In this document: piece after piece, positions 8,846 to 18,022 of the stretch
How the letters are laid out: each line of letters opens with the position of its first letter
Position numbering within the stretch: the first letter of the stretch is position 1
Source: Algisphaera agarilytica
Lineage (GTDB): Bacteria > Planctomycetota > Phycisphaerae > Phycisphaerales > Phycisphaeraceae
Assembly (NCBI RefSeq): GCF_014207595.1
Contig: NZ_JACHGY010000001.1
Span: 2,052,836 to 2,116,835, forward strand
DNA length: 64,000 nucleotides
Reading direction: 5' to 3'
Notes under the pieces: model-generated
The model's input: the letters and a program-made list of their open reading frames with translations, nothing else
The model's database searches: none
What the model was told of the DNA's origin: nothing
Program-made: the position numbers and the translations under genes

Positions 8846-9634
8846 TTACCGCGTCTGAGAGGGCTGGGATGCTGCCCAAGCAACCGAGTTGGCTTTTAAG
8901 TTCTGGTATTTCGTGTCTTCATAGATATCGGGTCCATGTCCCAACTGTAGATACGCGATGTCAGATTTGCGGGCCTGCTTTGTCCAGCCCACAAGGCTAC
9001 TTCCTTCGGGATGGTCTTTAAACCCCAAACCTCCGTAACGGAATTGGTCCGGGGTCTGTTGGAAGTCCGTGCGAAGCAGCGGCGTGACCTTGTCCTCAAG
9101 GACCGCGTACATATAGGCCTCATCTTGAATCTCGAAGGTCTCTCCGAGCCCTTGGGTGATCGGGTGTTCGGTATCCAACACGGTGATGGTCTGGGGCACG
9201 TCGAAGCGGTAGCCGGAGCCCGGGTAGCTCTGACCGCCGAGTTCGCCGGGCCGGAAGTGGAACCTTCCTCCAATTAGCTCAGCAAACTCCGGCCAAGTCG
9301 GCCAGTCCGCGATCGCGTGATGAAGGAAGACCATGCCCTTGCCGCTATCCAACAGGCTGATGAAATCCGCCTTGTATTGATCGCTCGGATCGAAATGGGC
9401 AAACGGCGGGTTGTCCCGAGTGAAAACCACCCCCGGCATGTCGTAGAAGACGATGACGTCGAAAGCCGCAGCACGTTCGGGATGGAGCACCGCCGCGGCG
9501 GCAGGATGCTCGACATGTGTCCAGTGGATCCGGATCCCCGGCGACGGATACTTCAGCCGGTCAATCATCTTGAAGAAGGGCTCGCGTTCAAAGCTATGTC
9601 CCTTCGTGACCAGTAAGGCTTCAATGGTTTTCAT
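8846..9634 (-). CDS. ThuA-domain protein
   Basis: A 262-residue cytoplasmic protein of the ThuA (trehalose-utilisation-like, glutamine-amidotransferase-fold) family. Features include the start EALLVTKGHSFEREPFF, a DVIVFYDMPG strand-turn, GKGMVFLHHAIADWPTWPEF and the PITQGL...DEAY section typical of ThuA. Family members act in sugar metabolism, often with an unknown reaction. It is the last of five co-directional genes downstream of the TetR-controlled promoter, 76 bp after the thioredoxin-like gene. Specific substrate cannot be read from sequence. Confidence 0.88.
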   Translation of the reverse strand: MKTIEALLVTKGHSFEREPFFKMIDRLKYPSPGIRIHWTHVEHPAAAAVLHPERAAAFDVIVFYDMPGVVFTRDNPPFAHFDPSDQYKADFISLLDSGKGMVFLHHAIADWPTWPEFAELIGGRFHFRPGELGGQSYPGSGYRFDVPQTITVLDTEHPITQGLGETFEIQDEAYMYAVLEDKVTPLLRTDFQQTPDQFRYGGLGFKDHPEGSSLVGWTKQARKSDIAYLQLGHGPDIYEDTKYQNLKANSVAWAASQPSQTR

Positions 9635-9710
9635 GGATTCGCCTCTTGATTTGAGCGGTAAGTGGAAGACGTGCCTCCAGCGTTAGCCGAAGGCACGTGT
9701 GAAGTGGGGT

Positions 9711-10256
9711 TCATCGCCATTTGATCGAGCAGCCCATGCTCGGATGTTGCTGTTCCGGGCCTTGCCCTGTCTCGGCGATCTGACGCAGGGCATAAACCAG
9801 TTCAGGGGTCCGGCCTTCGCCGCTGCCCATGTGGGCGTCGTCTAGGCGGCCGCGGTACTGGAGTTCGCCATGACGGTTGAAGCCGAAGAAATCGGGCGTG
9901 CAGACGGCTCCGTAGGCTTGGCCGATACTCTGATCTTGATCGACCAGGTACGGAAAGTCGAAGCCGTGCTGTTCGGCAAAACGTTTCATGAACGGCGGGG
10001 CGTCAGACGGTACGTAGGAGTAGTCGTTGGACATGATCGCTACGGTATTGACGCCCTCAGCCTTGAGCGTCTTGGCGTCTTCAGCGAGCCGATCGGCGAT
10101 CGCCTGAACATAGGGGCAGTGGTTGCAGATGAAGGCGATGAGTAGGCCGTTTGCGCCCATCAGGTCCTTCAGCGAATGCAGGTTGCCATCGGGATCGGGG
10201 AGCGTGAAATCGGTGGCTTGCTGTGCGGTATCACGAGCTGGGGTATTGAGCAGCAT
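9711..10256 (-). CDS. Thioredoxin-family (AhpC/TSA-like) protein
   Basis: 181 residues with the redoxin fold: DFTLPDPDGNLHSLKDL, then AFICNHCPYVQAIADRL holding the CxxC motif CNHC, and AVCTPDFFGFNRHGELQYRGRLDD with the cis-Pro-like TPD. This CNHCPYV subgroup is common as a cytoplasmic thiol-disulphide or peroxiredoxin-like protein; no signal peptide is present. Lies in the TetR-controlled cluster, supporting a role in oxidative or electrophile stress, along with the AhpD-like gene at the head of the operon. Confidence 0.9.
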   Translation of the reverse strand: MLLNTPARDTAQQATDFTLPDPDGNLHSLKDLMGANGLLIAFICNHCPYVQAIADRLAEDAKTLKAEGVNTVAIMSNDYSYVPSDAPPFMKRFAEQHGFDFPYLVDQDQSIGQAYGAVCTPDFFGFNRHGELQYRGRLDDAHMGSGEGRTPELVYALRQIAETGQGPEQQHPSMGCSIKWR

Positions 10257-10315
10257 GTGGGTGTTCTTTCTGGGTTGGGTGTCGTTCGATTAATTGGAGG
10301 GAACTACATTAAGCC

Positions 10316-11128
10316 TTACTGACCAGGCGCAGTGGCTTCGACCGCCCCGGCGGGCTTCACGTAGGCGTTCTTCGGGGTGTCCACAAACGAGATATTCGAG
10401 ACTTTCGCCGTGCCTTTGGGCGGGCCGTCGATGCCCGACTCGGGGTTCCAGTAGTGCAAGGTCCACGTCGTAGCGAAGGGGACCCCTTCGACGTCAACGA
10501 AGTCGTCGTACAGGATGATGCTGGGGGTCTTGCTGGCTTCTTCGAGCGCGGTGCCGTAGGTGACGATGTACGCGAGAGCGGTCAACCGGCCGTCGCCCGG
10601 ATCGGCAAAAGCGATGTACCAGTCGTCGGGCGTATCACCAACGCCGGCATCGAACGTGACCCGCGTGCCGTGGAGGACTTCATCCGCATCGCGGACGACG
10701 TGTGGCCCCTAAGCGGCGTGACGGGTTCCCGCGTCATCGAGCTTGTAGGGCACCGCGATGAAGTAGGGCCACGTGACGACGTGGAATCGTGCCGGGGGTC
10801 CGGGGATTTCGGCGTCTGCGGGGCTCAACCATGCGGTCTTGCCGTCGTAGACGATGACTTGGCCGTCAACCAGTTCCAAACGGATCTTGCCGAGCGACGG
10901 CGTAAACCAAGCGGTGCCTTCGACGTGCATCGGGCCGAAGTCGATCACCAAGTCGGCTTTGATCGTGGACTGTTCTTGGTACGTATCCACGGCGTGGGCC
11001 TGTTCGATCGATTGGATCCGCTCTACCGCCTGATCGGCGGATGCGGTTTGGCTTGAGCCGGCAACTGCAGTTGCGACAAAAGCGATTGCGGGAAGGGAAG
11101 CACGGTTACGGAGGGTTTTGAAGTTCAT
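10316..11128 (-). pseudogene. LolA-like periplasmic protein with an in-frame stop
   Basis: The frame from ATG 11128 to the stop at 10316 would encode 270 residues and is interrupted only by a TAG at 10709-10711; coding-like sequence continues on both sides in the same frame (KLDDAGTRHAA, stop, GPHVVRDADEVLHGTRVTFD). The N-terminus is a signal peptide (MNFKTLRNRASLPAIAFVATAVAGS) and the rest has alternating strands like outer-membrane lipoprotein carriers (DLVIDFGPMHVEGTAWFTP, IRLELVDGQVIVYDGKTAWL). A similar fold is seen at 54172-55029. Nonsense mutation, readthrough or sequence error are all possible; function unknown. Confidence 0.65.
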
Positions 11129-11210
11129 GGCGGTAATCCTTTGCGGTAATTGGGGGGTTGAGTAACGGGTTGGAGTACTGTGTGACTAATGGGTACGGGC
11201 CAGACGAGGC

Positions 11211-11918
11211 TTACATGCTGGCAAACATCTCTTCTACGGCGACGGGGTTGTTACGCCAGGTGGCGACGACTTCTTGGGCCATCGCATCTGGGGCGATATG
11301 GGTTTCCCCGGCTTCGACGCCGTCCAGGATCGCCGCAGCGGCATCGGCCGGAGTGGCTTTAGCCATCGGCATGTCTTTCGCCATGTCGGTATCGATCGGG
11401 CCTGCGTACACGCCGTGGACCGAGACGCCGGACTCAGCCAACTCGGCCCGCAACGCCAGGGTGAGCGAGTGCGAAGCGGCCTTACTGACGCCATAGCTGG
11501 CGATCGGGGCCATGCTGGCCAGAGAGACCAGCGAGTTGAGGTTGACGATGGTGCCTTGGTTGGCCTTCAACGTTTCGGCGAGCGCCTGGCTCACCCGAAG
11601 GACGCCGAAGTAGTTGACTTCGAGGTCGCTGCGGTGGCCGTCGATATCGCCAAAGGCGGTGCTGGCCGCGTTGACGCCGGCGTTGTTGATGAGCAGTTCG
11701 ACATCGCCCACGTCTTGAGTGGCTGCGGTAACCGATTCGTCGTCGGTTACATCGAGTTGGACCTTGACGACGCGGGGATCGGTAAACGGAAGCTTCGAGG
11801 TGTCACGGGCGGTGGCGTAGATTTTCTTGGCGCCGCCGGCGAGTAGTTCTTCAACGAGGGCCTTGCCGATCCCTCGATTGGCTCCGGTCACAAAAGCGGT
11901 GGTGTCTTGAATCTTCAT
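11211..11918 (-). CDS. Short-chain dehydrogenase/reductase (SDR)
   Basis: 235 residues from the ATG at 11918, which has a good GAAGGAG ribosome site; a longer frame to 11996 lacks one. Classical SDR motifs: TGANRGIGKAL (NAD(P) binding), NNAG after LLINNAGVN, catalytic Ser in NLNSLVSLAS, and YGVSKAA (Tyr-x-x-x-Lys). Small classical SDRs act on alcohols, aldehydes or ketones; substrate cannot be predicted. Second gene of the TetR-controlled operon, 89 bp after the CMD gene. Confidence 0.92.
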   Translation of the reverse strand: MKIQDTTAFVTGANRGIGKALVEELLAGGAKKIYATARDTSKLPFTDPRVVKVQLDVTDDESVTAATQDVGDVELLINNAGVNAASTAFGDIDGHRSDLEVNYFGVLRVSQALAETLKANQGTIVNLNSLVSLASMAPIASYGVSKAASHSLTLALRAELAESGVSVHGVYAGPIDTDMAKDMPMAKATPADAAAAILDGVEAGETHIAPDAMAQEVVATWRNNPVAVEEMFASM

Positions 11919-12007
11919 GGTGTTCTCCTTCGGGTGAAAGTGGATCGGTGCGGAAAAGAGCTCCCGCGGCTTTAACGCCGCGAGGCCCTGGAGCATGGGT
12001 GGGTCTC

Positions 12008-12574
12008 TTAGACGCCGACCGCCTGTTTGGGCGACCAGGCGTTACGGGCGAAAGCCTTGTCGAGCGGGGTCTCCGCGACGTGGTTGGTGTAGTTCGACAG
12101 CACCTTGAGGCTCGTGCCGAGGATGACTTCGAGCACGGTCTGCCGGGTGTAGCCCGCGTCGAGGAACGCATCGAGCTGGGCTTCGCTGGGCCAGCCACGG
12201 GTCTCGTTGATCACCTCGGCGAACTGACGCAGGGCTTCGAGTTTGGGGTCGGCGATCGGGGTACCGTCACGTAGCGACTCAATCACGTCGGCCGGGACAC
12301 CCGCGCCTTGCGAGATCGAGGTGTGGGCCGCCATGCAGTAGGTGCAGCCATTGAGACGGTTGTTGGTCATCAGGATGATCTGACGCTCGGTCTCCGTCAG
12401 GTCGGTCTTGTCGAAGATCCCGGCGAGGGTGGTGTACCCCTCGAGCAACGCGGGGGCCTCGGCCATCCCTGCGAACAGGTTGGGGACGAAGCCCATGGCG
12501 GCCTTGGCCCCTTCCAGGATGGGCTTGGAGGCGGCGGGGGCGGATTCGATGGAGTGGTTCGTGAATGAAGACAT
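12008..12574 (-). CDS. Carboxymuconolactone decarboxylase / AhpD-like protein
   Basis: 188 residues, all-helical CMD fold with the peroxidatic motif CTYCMAAHT (CxxC followed by His) and the preceding ETERQIILMTNNRLNG segment, which marks the alkylhydroperoxidase-like branch. Probably reduces organic peroxides or acts as a thiol reductant. First gene of the operon; two TetR-type operators lie 45-95 bp upstream of its start. Confidence 0.93.
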   Translation of the reverse strand: MSSFTNHSIESAPAASKPILEGAKAAMGFVPNLFAGMAEAPALLEGYTTLAGIFDKTDLTETERQIILMTNNRLNGCTYCMAAHTSISQGAGVPADVIESLRDGTPIADPKLEALRQFAEVINETRGWPSEAQLDAFLDAGYTRQTVLEVILGTSLKVLSNYTNHVAETPLDKAFARNAWSPKQAVGV

Positions 12575-12614
12575 TGGGGGTTCCTTTCGTAAGGGGGTGA
12601 GTGGTGGCGGTATG

Positions 12615-12632
12615 TTTATACCGATCGGTCAA
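12615..12632. promoter_or_regulatory. TetR operator, site 1
   Basis: The palindrome ACCGATCGGT (12620-12629) within TTTATACCGATCGGTCAA, 41-60 bp upstream of the CMD start. Matches the other two sites over a longer stretch (TATACCGATYGGT), which argues for one regulator binding all three. Confidence 0.8.
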
Positions 12633-12655
12633 TACTTCACTGGAACTTTAGTTTG

Positions 12656-12674
12656 TCTATACCGATTGGTCAAG
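12656..12674. promoter_or_regulatory. TetR operator, site 2
   Basis: TCTATACCGATTGGTCAAG, with core ACCGATTGGT at 12661-12670, one mismatch from the perfect palindrome and 41 bp (about four helical turns) from site 1, so two dimers could bind the same DNA face. Confidence 0.78.
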
Positions 12675-12710
12675 ACTTTTGCAAAAAAATATTTCGAGGC
12701 GGCACGCCCC

Positions 12711-13307
12711 TCAAAACGCCAGGGGCTGAGCCAGCATCCCCATCGCCTGCGTTTTGATGGCCTGGAGCCCGTTTTCGTCGAAAACACCCCTGGCCAAAAC
12801 GCGCAGACCAACCACCAAAGTCAGCAGGCCTTTTGCAGTCACGGGGGCGTCGATCGACGCAGAAATATCACCGCGTTTCTGGGCGACCTCAATCCCACGA
12901 CGAAAATACGACTCAAAATCCTGCAACCCACCGGTAACGATGGCTCGAATCTCGCCGTCGTGGCTGGGTAGTTCAAGGGCGGTATTAACCAGTAGGCACC
13001 CTTTTTTCTCTTTGTCAGCGAGACTTTCTGCAATTAGGCCATCGAACAGCATCCCAAAAGCCCGGATGGGATCATCCAAAGCCTCAAGCTGAGCGATGGC
13101 CTCGCGGCGGTGTTCCAGGTCGTACTTCAGGACCGCCTTCACAAACAGCGCCTTCTTACCCCCAAAAGCGTTGTAGAGGCTGCCTTTATTGATCCCCATG
13201 GCCTTTGTGAGGTCCGCCATGGAGGTGGCGTCATAGCCCTTGTCCCAGAACACCTTCATGGCTTGCTGGAGGGCGAGGTCGGTATCGAAGTTCTTTTCCC
13301 AGGGCAT
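12711..13307 (-). CDS. TetR/AcrR-family transcriptional repressor
   Basis: 198 residues from the ATG at 13307, preceded by AAAGG at eight bases. N-terminal helix-turn-helix: FDTDLALQQAMKVFWDKGYD then TSMADLTKAMGINKGSLYNAFGGKKALF, typical of the TetR subgroup with YNAFGGKxALF. The helical C-terminal part would bind a ligand (ACCGATCGGT operators flank the gene on both sides). It lies immediately upstream of, and on the same strand as, the operon it likely represses, with a third operator at its own promoter. Confidence 0.95.
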   Translation of the reverse strand: MPWEKNFDTDLALQQAMKVFWDKGYDATSMADLTKAMGINKGSLYNAFGGKKALFVKAVLKYDLEHRREAIAQLEALDDPIRAFGMLFDGLIAESLADKEKKGCLLVNTALELPSHDGEIRAIVTGGLQDFESYFRRGIEVAQKRGDISASIDAPVTAKGLLTLVVGLRVLARGVFDENGLQAIKTQAMGMLAQPLAF

Positions 13308-13353
13308 GGTGGGCACCTTTCATATCGGATAATCGAGTGAATTATAGCCCAAG

Positions 13354-13371
13354 TTTATACCGATCGGTAAG
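13354..13371. promoter_or_regulatory. TetR operator, site 3 (autoregulation)
   Basis: TTTATACCGATCGGTAAG, core ACCGATCGGT at 13359-13368, about 50 bp upstream of the TetR start and identical in its TTTATACCGATCGGT part to site 1. Confidence 0.8.
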
Positions 13372-13572
13372 AATAATTGTTGAGGTGGCCATAGCGACCC
13401 GGCAATGGATCGGAATGAAGATGTCGCATGGCGACAAGCGTACGCTTCAGAAAGTAGTTGCTCTGAAGGCGGTTTTGTCGTGTTTGAATTGAGACTGGAA
13501 GTGGTATCCGCAATTGAACCCGCTTTGTGCTACGGGACTGTATGTTTGGATTAAGTTTGGTATTTTTTTGGT

Positions 13573-13923
13573 GTGGAGTATTTGCCCACCAGCTTCGTCT
13601 TACCTGTTTGGGGTGCGATCCCCGGCGGCTATCCCAGTCCTGCCCAGGGCTACGAAGACGATCCGCTGGATCTCCACGCGTTGTTGGTGCGTCATCCCGC
13701 GGCCACCTTCTTTATGAAGGTCCGCGGCAACCATCTCCGGTCCGAAGGCATCCGTGACGGCTCGATCCTCGTGGTCGACCGGAGCATTACCCCATAACCC
13801 TCAGAACTCACCGTGATGGATGTCAATGGCGAGCGGGTTGTCCGCCGTCTGGCCCATTCCCGGAGCGATATGGAAGAGTGCAAGGTCTGGGGGAAAGTCA
13901 CCGGCATTGTGACGAGGTTGTAG
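13573..13923 (+). pseudogene. umuD: umuD-like S24 peptidase remnant
   Basis: Begins with a UmuD-type sequence (GTG start, YLPTSFVLPVWGAIPGGYPSP) and reads through RGNHLRSEGIRDGSILVVDRS before an in-frame TAA at 13795-13797; the same frame then continues with ELTVMDVNGERVVRRL to a TAG at 13921-13923. UmuD cleaves itself with a Ser/Lys pair; here the serine of the usual GDSM is replaced (GNHL) and the lysine of the usual TVKRL is Arg (VVRRL). The segment between them and the C-terminus is also shorter than in family members. It is not a functional protease. Confidence 0.8.
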
Positions 13924-13925
13924 TT

Positions 13926-14525
13926 GTGTTCGCTTTAGTCGATGCCAACTTGTTCTACGCTTCGGTCGAACAAGTCTTCGACCCCGATGCCGCTAAACGG
14001 CCGGTGGTGGTGCTTTCCAATAACGACGGCGTGGTGATTGCGGCCTCTCGTGATGCCAAGTCGTTGGGCCTGGAGATGTTCAGGCCTTATTTCGAGATCA
14101 AACACCTGCTCCACGGAAAGAACGTCAAGGTGTTATCTTCCAACTACACCCTGTACGACGACATGAGCCGGCGGCTGGTGGACATCTACCGTCAACACGC
14201 CGAAGCGGTTGAGATCTACTCCATCGACGAATGCTTCTTAACCCTGGGTGGGATCCCGCCGCGGCGTTTGTTGCACTGGGGGCGTGAGATACGGCGGCAG
14301 GCTTTGCAGTGGACCGGAATCCCGACCGGCGTGGGGATCGGCCCATCCAAGACGCTGGCCAAACTGGCCAACCACATGGCCAAACGCGATCCCATGCCGG
14401 GCCAACCTGAAGGCGTGTGTGTTCTCTCTTCTGACCATGCGATCGGCGTAGCCCTGGGCCGGATCGAGTTGGGTCAGTCGATGACCTTGGGTGATGCTGG
14501 ATCGTGCCCACAACCCGTAACCTGA
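13926..14525 (+). pseudogene. umuC: umuC, truncated Y-family DNA polymerase
   Basis: From a GTG directly after the umuD stop, about 200 residues of a roughly 420-residue protein: FALVDANLFYASVEQVFDP with the first catalytic Asp, the SNNDGVVIAAS steric region, IYSIDECFLTL with the DE catalytic pair, and the palm/thumb segment GVGIGPSKTLAKLANHMAKR. After about residue 185 it leaves the family sequence and ends. The missing part holds the little finger and beta-clamp motif, so the polymerase would be inactive. The break is close to the repeat that begins the next island. Confidence 0.88.
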
Positions 14526-14868
14526 AACCCCGGCCCGTATGCCACGGTCCCGTCACCTAGACGTTATGGGATACGGGTTATGGTTAGCTCGGATACTGGC
14601 TCAGCAGTTATGGCTGTAATTTGGCTGTAAACAGGGTGAGGGCGAATAGTGTTCGCTTCAGGGGCATAAGGCAAAGCATTGCTGCGACTGGATTAATGGC
14701 CCTGCCCGTAGAGTTTTGCTTTGGTTGAACGTTACCTAGGGGAGGCGACGCTCTACCAACGGCCTTCGCGCGGGCGCGCGAGCCCCGCCCTGGATAGGCG
14801 AACAGCGGGAATCCGTAAACACTAAATGAGGTAAACACCATCCATTATCTGTATCAATGTGCTTGGGC
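14526..14868. other. Gene-free stretch at the left edge of the island
   Basis: Holds a pair of TGGCTGTAA repeats (14611-14630) and no convincing gene. A 77-codon frame on the minus strand (14608-14841) has no family features or ribosome site and is treated as chance. Confidence 0.5.
14611..14630. repeat. Paired TGGCTGTAA direct repeat, left copy
   Basis: TGGCTGTAA-TT-TGGCTGTAA. The same nonamer is doubled with a 3-base spacer at 18523-18543. The two pairs bracket the dam/DGQHR segment. Confidence 0.55.
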
Positions 14869-15684
14869 CTAACCGACTGAGAAGTTCTTAACAACAATTT
14901 CTGTCGTCAAGCATCGTTTTGTACTGTCGGCAGCAAGGATGCTGCTGCGTCCTACAGTCTCGATAAATCCGATCTCCTCGTACAGTTCACGCACACTGAA
15001 ATGATCTGCATTAGACACAACAAATAATGCACCTCGTTCTCCGGCCTTCTCAAGGCATTTCGCAAGACGTATTTGATCTGACCAGCTAAACAGCTTTTCA
15101 TTGTATTTCAGGAAGCCGTTATTGTTATGGTTAGCTGTATAAGGCGGATCAGCATAGATCAGATCACCTTGACCACATAGGTCAATAATCGATTCGAAAT
15201 CCGACGTAAACAGTTTTGCTGAACTCAAAGACTCCGCGACAGCTTCAAAATCGTCGTCGTCAAACAAAACCGTATCTTTGCTACCTCGTGGGACATTAAA
15301 TTCACCTTTGCGATTTACTCTGTAAATGCCATTGAAACAGGTTCGATTTAAGTATATGAATTGGGCCGCACGGCCAGCCTTACTGGTTGGTTTACTCGAT
15401 CTCACGCGATAGTAATAATCATCACTATGATTGCGCGCATGTGCTCTGAGTTTTGTCCAAACGTTCTTCCATTCGGATTGGATTGCCTCATACATTTCAA
15501 TTAGGTTTGCATTTGCATCGCTCAATAATGCATCCTCAGGATTTAGCGCAAAGAATAATGCACCAGAGCCGACGAACGGCTCAACATACCGATCCGCATC
15601 TACCTGCATAAGATCGAGGTATTTGTTAGCGAACCATCTTTTTCCACCCGGCCATTTCAGAATTGGTTTGACAGCAGAATTCAT
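14869..15684 (-). CDS. Dam-type DNA adenine methyltransferase
   Basis: 271 residues with the D12-class layout: KWPGGKRWF near the N-terminus (residues 9-17), the SAM-binding VEPFVGSGALFFAL, the DANANLIEMYEAI acidic-loop region, and the catalytic motif ADPPYT near residue 170. It methylates the N6 of adenine; the target site cannot be deduced. GC content is much lower than the core genome. It follows the DGQHR gene by 41 bp on the same strand, so they likely form one transcript. Confidence 0.93.
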   Translation of the reverse strand: MNSAVKPILKWPGGKRWFANKYLDLMQVDADRYVEPFVGSGALFFALNPEDALLSDANANLIEMYEAIQSEWKNVWTKLRAHARNHSDDYYYRVRSSKPTSKAGRAAQFIYLNRTCFNGIYRVNRKGEFNVPRGSKDTVLFDDDDFEAVAESLSSAKLFTSDFESIIDLCGQGDLIYADPPYTANHNNNGFLKYNEKLFSWSDQIRLAKCLEKAGERGALFVVSNADHFSVRELYEEIGFIETVGRSSILAADSTKRCLTTEIVVKNFSVG

Positions 15685-15725
15685 AATAGTGCCCCAGTTC
15701 AGTATTCAGAATTGCCACTCAGCGC

Positions 15726-18022
15726 CTAATCGATACGGCGATCAACTTCTTCATGAATGAAGTCGATGAAATCAAAATCCTCGTTTCGATATCTGCGTTT
15801 GTCTGTGGGGTGGGCAGGGATTCTTCTTAGCTCATTGACTCTGGTCATCCATTTAGTGTTTTTCGCCACACCCTTATCGCCAGGAAGCGGAATGTTAAAG
15901 ACAGGCTTAAACCTCTCCCAGAGAGGTTTGCTCTCGATTATTTTTTTGTAATCAATGAAATCAAGATAGTGTTCCAGTTGGAGTCGGTCTTCGGTGTTGA
16001 CGTCTAAAGACTTTTCGTAGGCTCCCGTCTTAATCCTCTTGTCCGTTACCCCTTTATCCCAATAGGCGTCATTCTCCTCGCCGTATATCTTGCGAAGCTC
16101 GTCAAAGATATATTTTTGAAGTCGCATTTGCACTTCTTTTAGGCGGCGATCTGCAAGATCAATACGCTCTTCTGATTGCTCAGATTCCCATTCTTCAAAC
16201 CCCTCTGGCAGAAAGTCGCTGTACTCGGATTTAACGATCTTGCAAAGTCGGAAGTAAAATTCTTTGGGGCCGCCTGAGCCAAATTGAACCTTAAAACTGC
16301 GTTCTAGTACATCGTCACGTGCGCTGGTGACAAAATCCAGGACTGGCTGAAAGTACTCTTGGACTTCAAGAACAATTTCTTGAGCTTCAAGCTCAGCCGC
16401 ATTGAATCCCTTGTTGGCTTCCATATACCGAATTAATGAGCTAAATAGCATTAAGTAGGCTTGGATTGACACGTTTGTGCACAGATAGCCTCCTCGTCCT
16501 TTTTCCCACTGCGAATTATTTGATTCACGCAAGGCATTGAAAAACAAATTGATTGCTGATCTGGCTCTGTCGAGAGTTGCAGCGTCAGACTTACCGCTTA
16601 ATGGGCCCATCTCATAATTCTTGGGCTTGACAAGGGCTCTGCCGAGAAGCCCTGATCTGCGCAGACCGTCCTTGAATGCAGGGACCGTCAAGCATGTGTG
16701 GTCTGTAGTTTTTATTCCTTGAGCTGTTACGCGTCCGTAAAATGCCTCACCCACATCTAGGTTTAAAACTCCGACAAGCCGCGCACTCATTGCGCCTATT
16801 CGTTCTGTCGGAATAGTGGAACCCCAATTGAGCTCGCCTTCTAAATCTTCTAGAAGTGTTTTCGGGACTGTCCGTTGTTCGTGGTTGATAGTTACGAATA
16901 GACGGGCTTCCTCTTCTTTAGGTAGCTTTTCAAAAGCAATTACTGCGAGATTTTGGTCTAAATACTTGTCTTCCAAATGGGCATAACCATACAGCCTGTG
17001 TTGGCCATCAATTATCCAGGTAGATTGGTATTTGTCGGGAAGGTGCAGGTTTCCATAAGAGATGTCTACGCCACTTGCTTTTTTGACTACATCAAAGCGA
17101 ATGTTGTTGGTGAAGTTCACAAGAACATTAGTGGGAAAAAAGCCGCCTTCTTCTAAAAAACTTCCTATTTTCTTCATTCTTGAACGGTCGATGAGGCGCT
17201 GATAGGCCGGGGCGCCATCTGGATCGCTAAGAGATCTGTGATTGACGAATGCAATTTTCAGAAGGTGTCTTGGTGTGCAGACAAAGCTGTAAAATTTACG
17301 TCCGCCGAGCTTTCCACGTATCGCAGGAACAATCTGATCCTTTAGCTCCGGAATTTTTTGATTCTTTAGGAACTCAGCTAGAAACTGGTACCTCGCTGCC
17401 ATACCTAGGTGGTCTGCGATTTGCTGGTAATAGCGTACTTCTCTCTCTGTTACAGCGTGTATTTTATTCTGGTCGGCTCGCTCGCGATCTGGTCTGGACC
17501 AGATAATATTTTCGGTCGCAAAGATCCATATTATTTTTGGTTTGAACGATCGTCCGTAATGCTTGTTGATCGCTTTGGCTATTGGGCCCTTGGCCTCATC
17601 GTATCTTTCTAGATCACGGCGCAGGCTCTTTTTTTGAAGGTGTGTTGCGGACTTAGTTCGTACGACGACTACGGTTTCTTCATCACGAGCGAAGACATCG
17701 GCTTCTTCGAATTTCTCTACTCTTTTACTTGTTTCCGTGGCTATAGAAAAATTACGCCCTTGATTCATTTCGGGATAGCCCAGCTTATAGAGAAGCAACC
17801 AAAGGCGATCTTCGAACCGCTCTTGAATAGGCTTCAGGCGCCTAAGGCGTACTGTTTTCTTGAGACGCTTCTCAAACTCCCAACCATCAGCTTGAGCTGC
17901 CTCAAGGTCTTCCGGAGGAACAGATTGGGTGTTGTGTTGCTTACGCCTCTTCCGCGATTCGGCGGCTAAGCTTTTTGGTTCGTCAAGAAGAGGTTTAGAA
18001 TCTGCCCGATATCATTTGTCAT
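15726..18022 (-). CDS. DGQHR-domain (DndB-like) protein, apparent -1 frameshift near its start
   Basis: The main frame (stop at 15726) carries the signature WIIDGQHRLYGYAH and the following FEKLPKEEEARLFVTINHEQR, the core of the DGQHR/DndB family whose best known member controls DNA phosphorothioation genes. The frame has no ATG before 17796; coding-like sequence continues upstream (QERFEDRLW, VPPEDLEAAQADGWEFEKR, KSLAAESRKRRKQHN) to near 17977. A short frame starting ATG 18022 (MTNDIGQILNLFL) joins it through a run of five A (plus-strand T at 17972-17976) where one extra base, or a -1 slip, gives a continuous protein of about 765 residues. Low GC, accessory origin. Role in modification or defence is inference. 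Confidence 0.78.

Noticed and set aside
6785-10711. TAG read as an amino acid (recoding) in the DUF5519 and LolA-like genes
   Set aside because: TAG is used as the ordinary stop of the intact immunity gene (6442-6444) and of the ileS leader, so the in-frame TAGs are better seen as lesions.
13440-13572. LexA box before the umuD remnant
   Set aside because: Only a CTGT half-site (CTGTATGTTTGG) was found; no matching second half at the proper distance.
14608-14841. 77-codon minus-strand frame at the left end of the island
   Set aside because: No family features, no ribosome site; base pattern looks non-coding.
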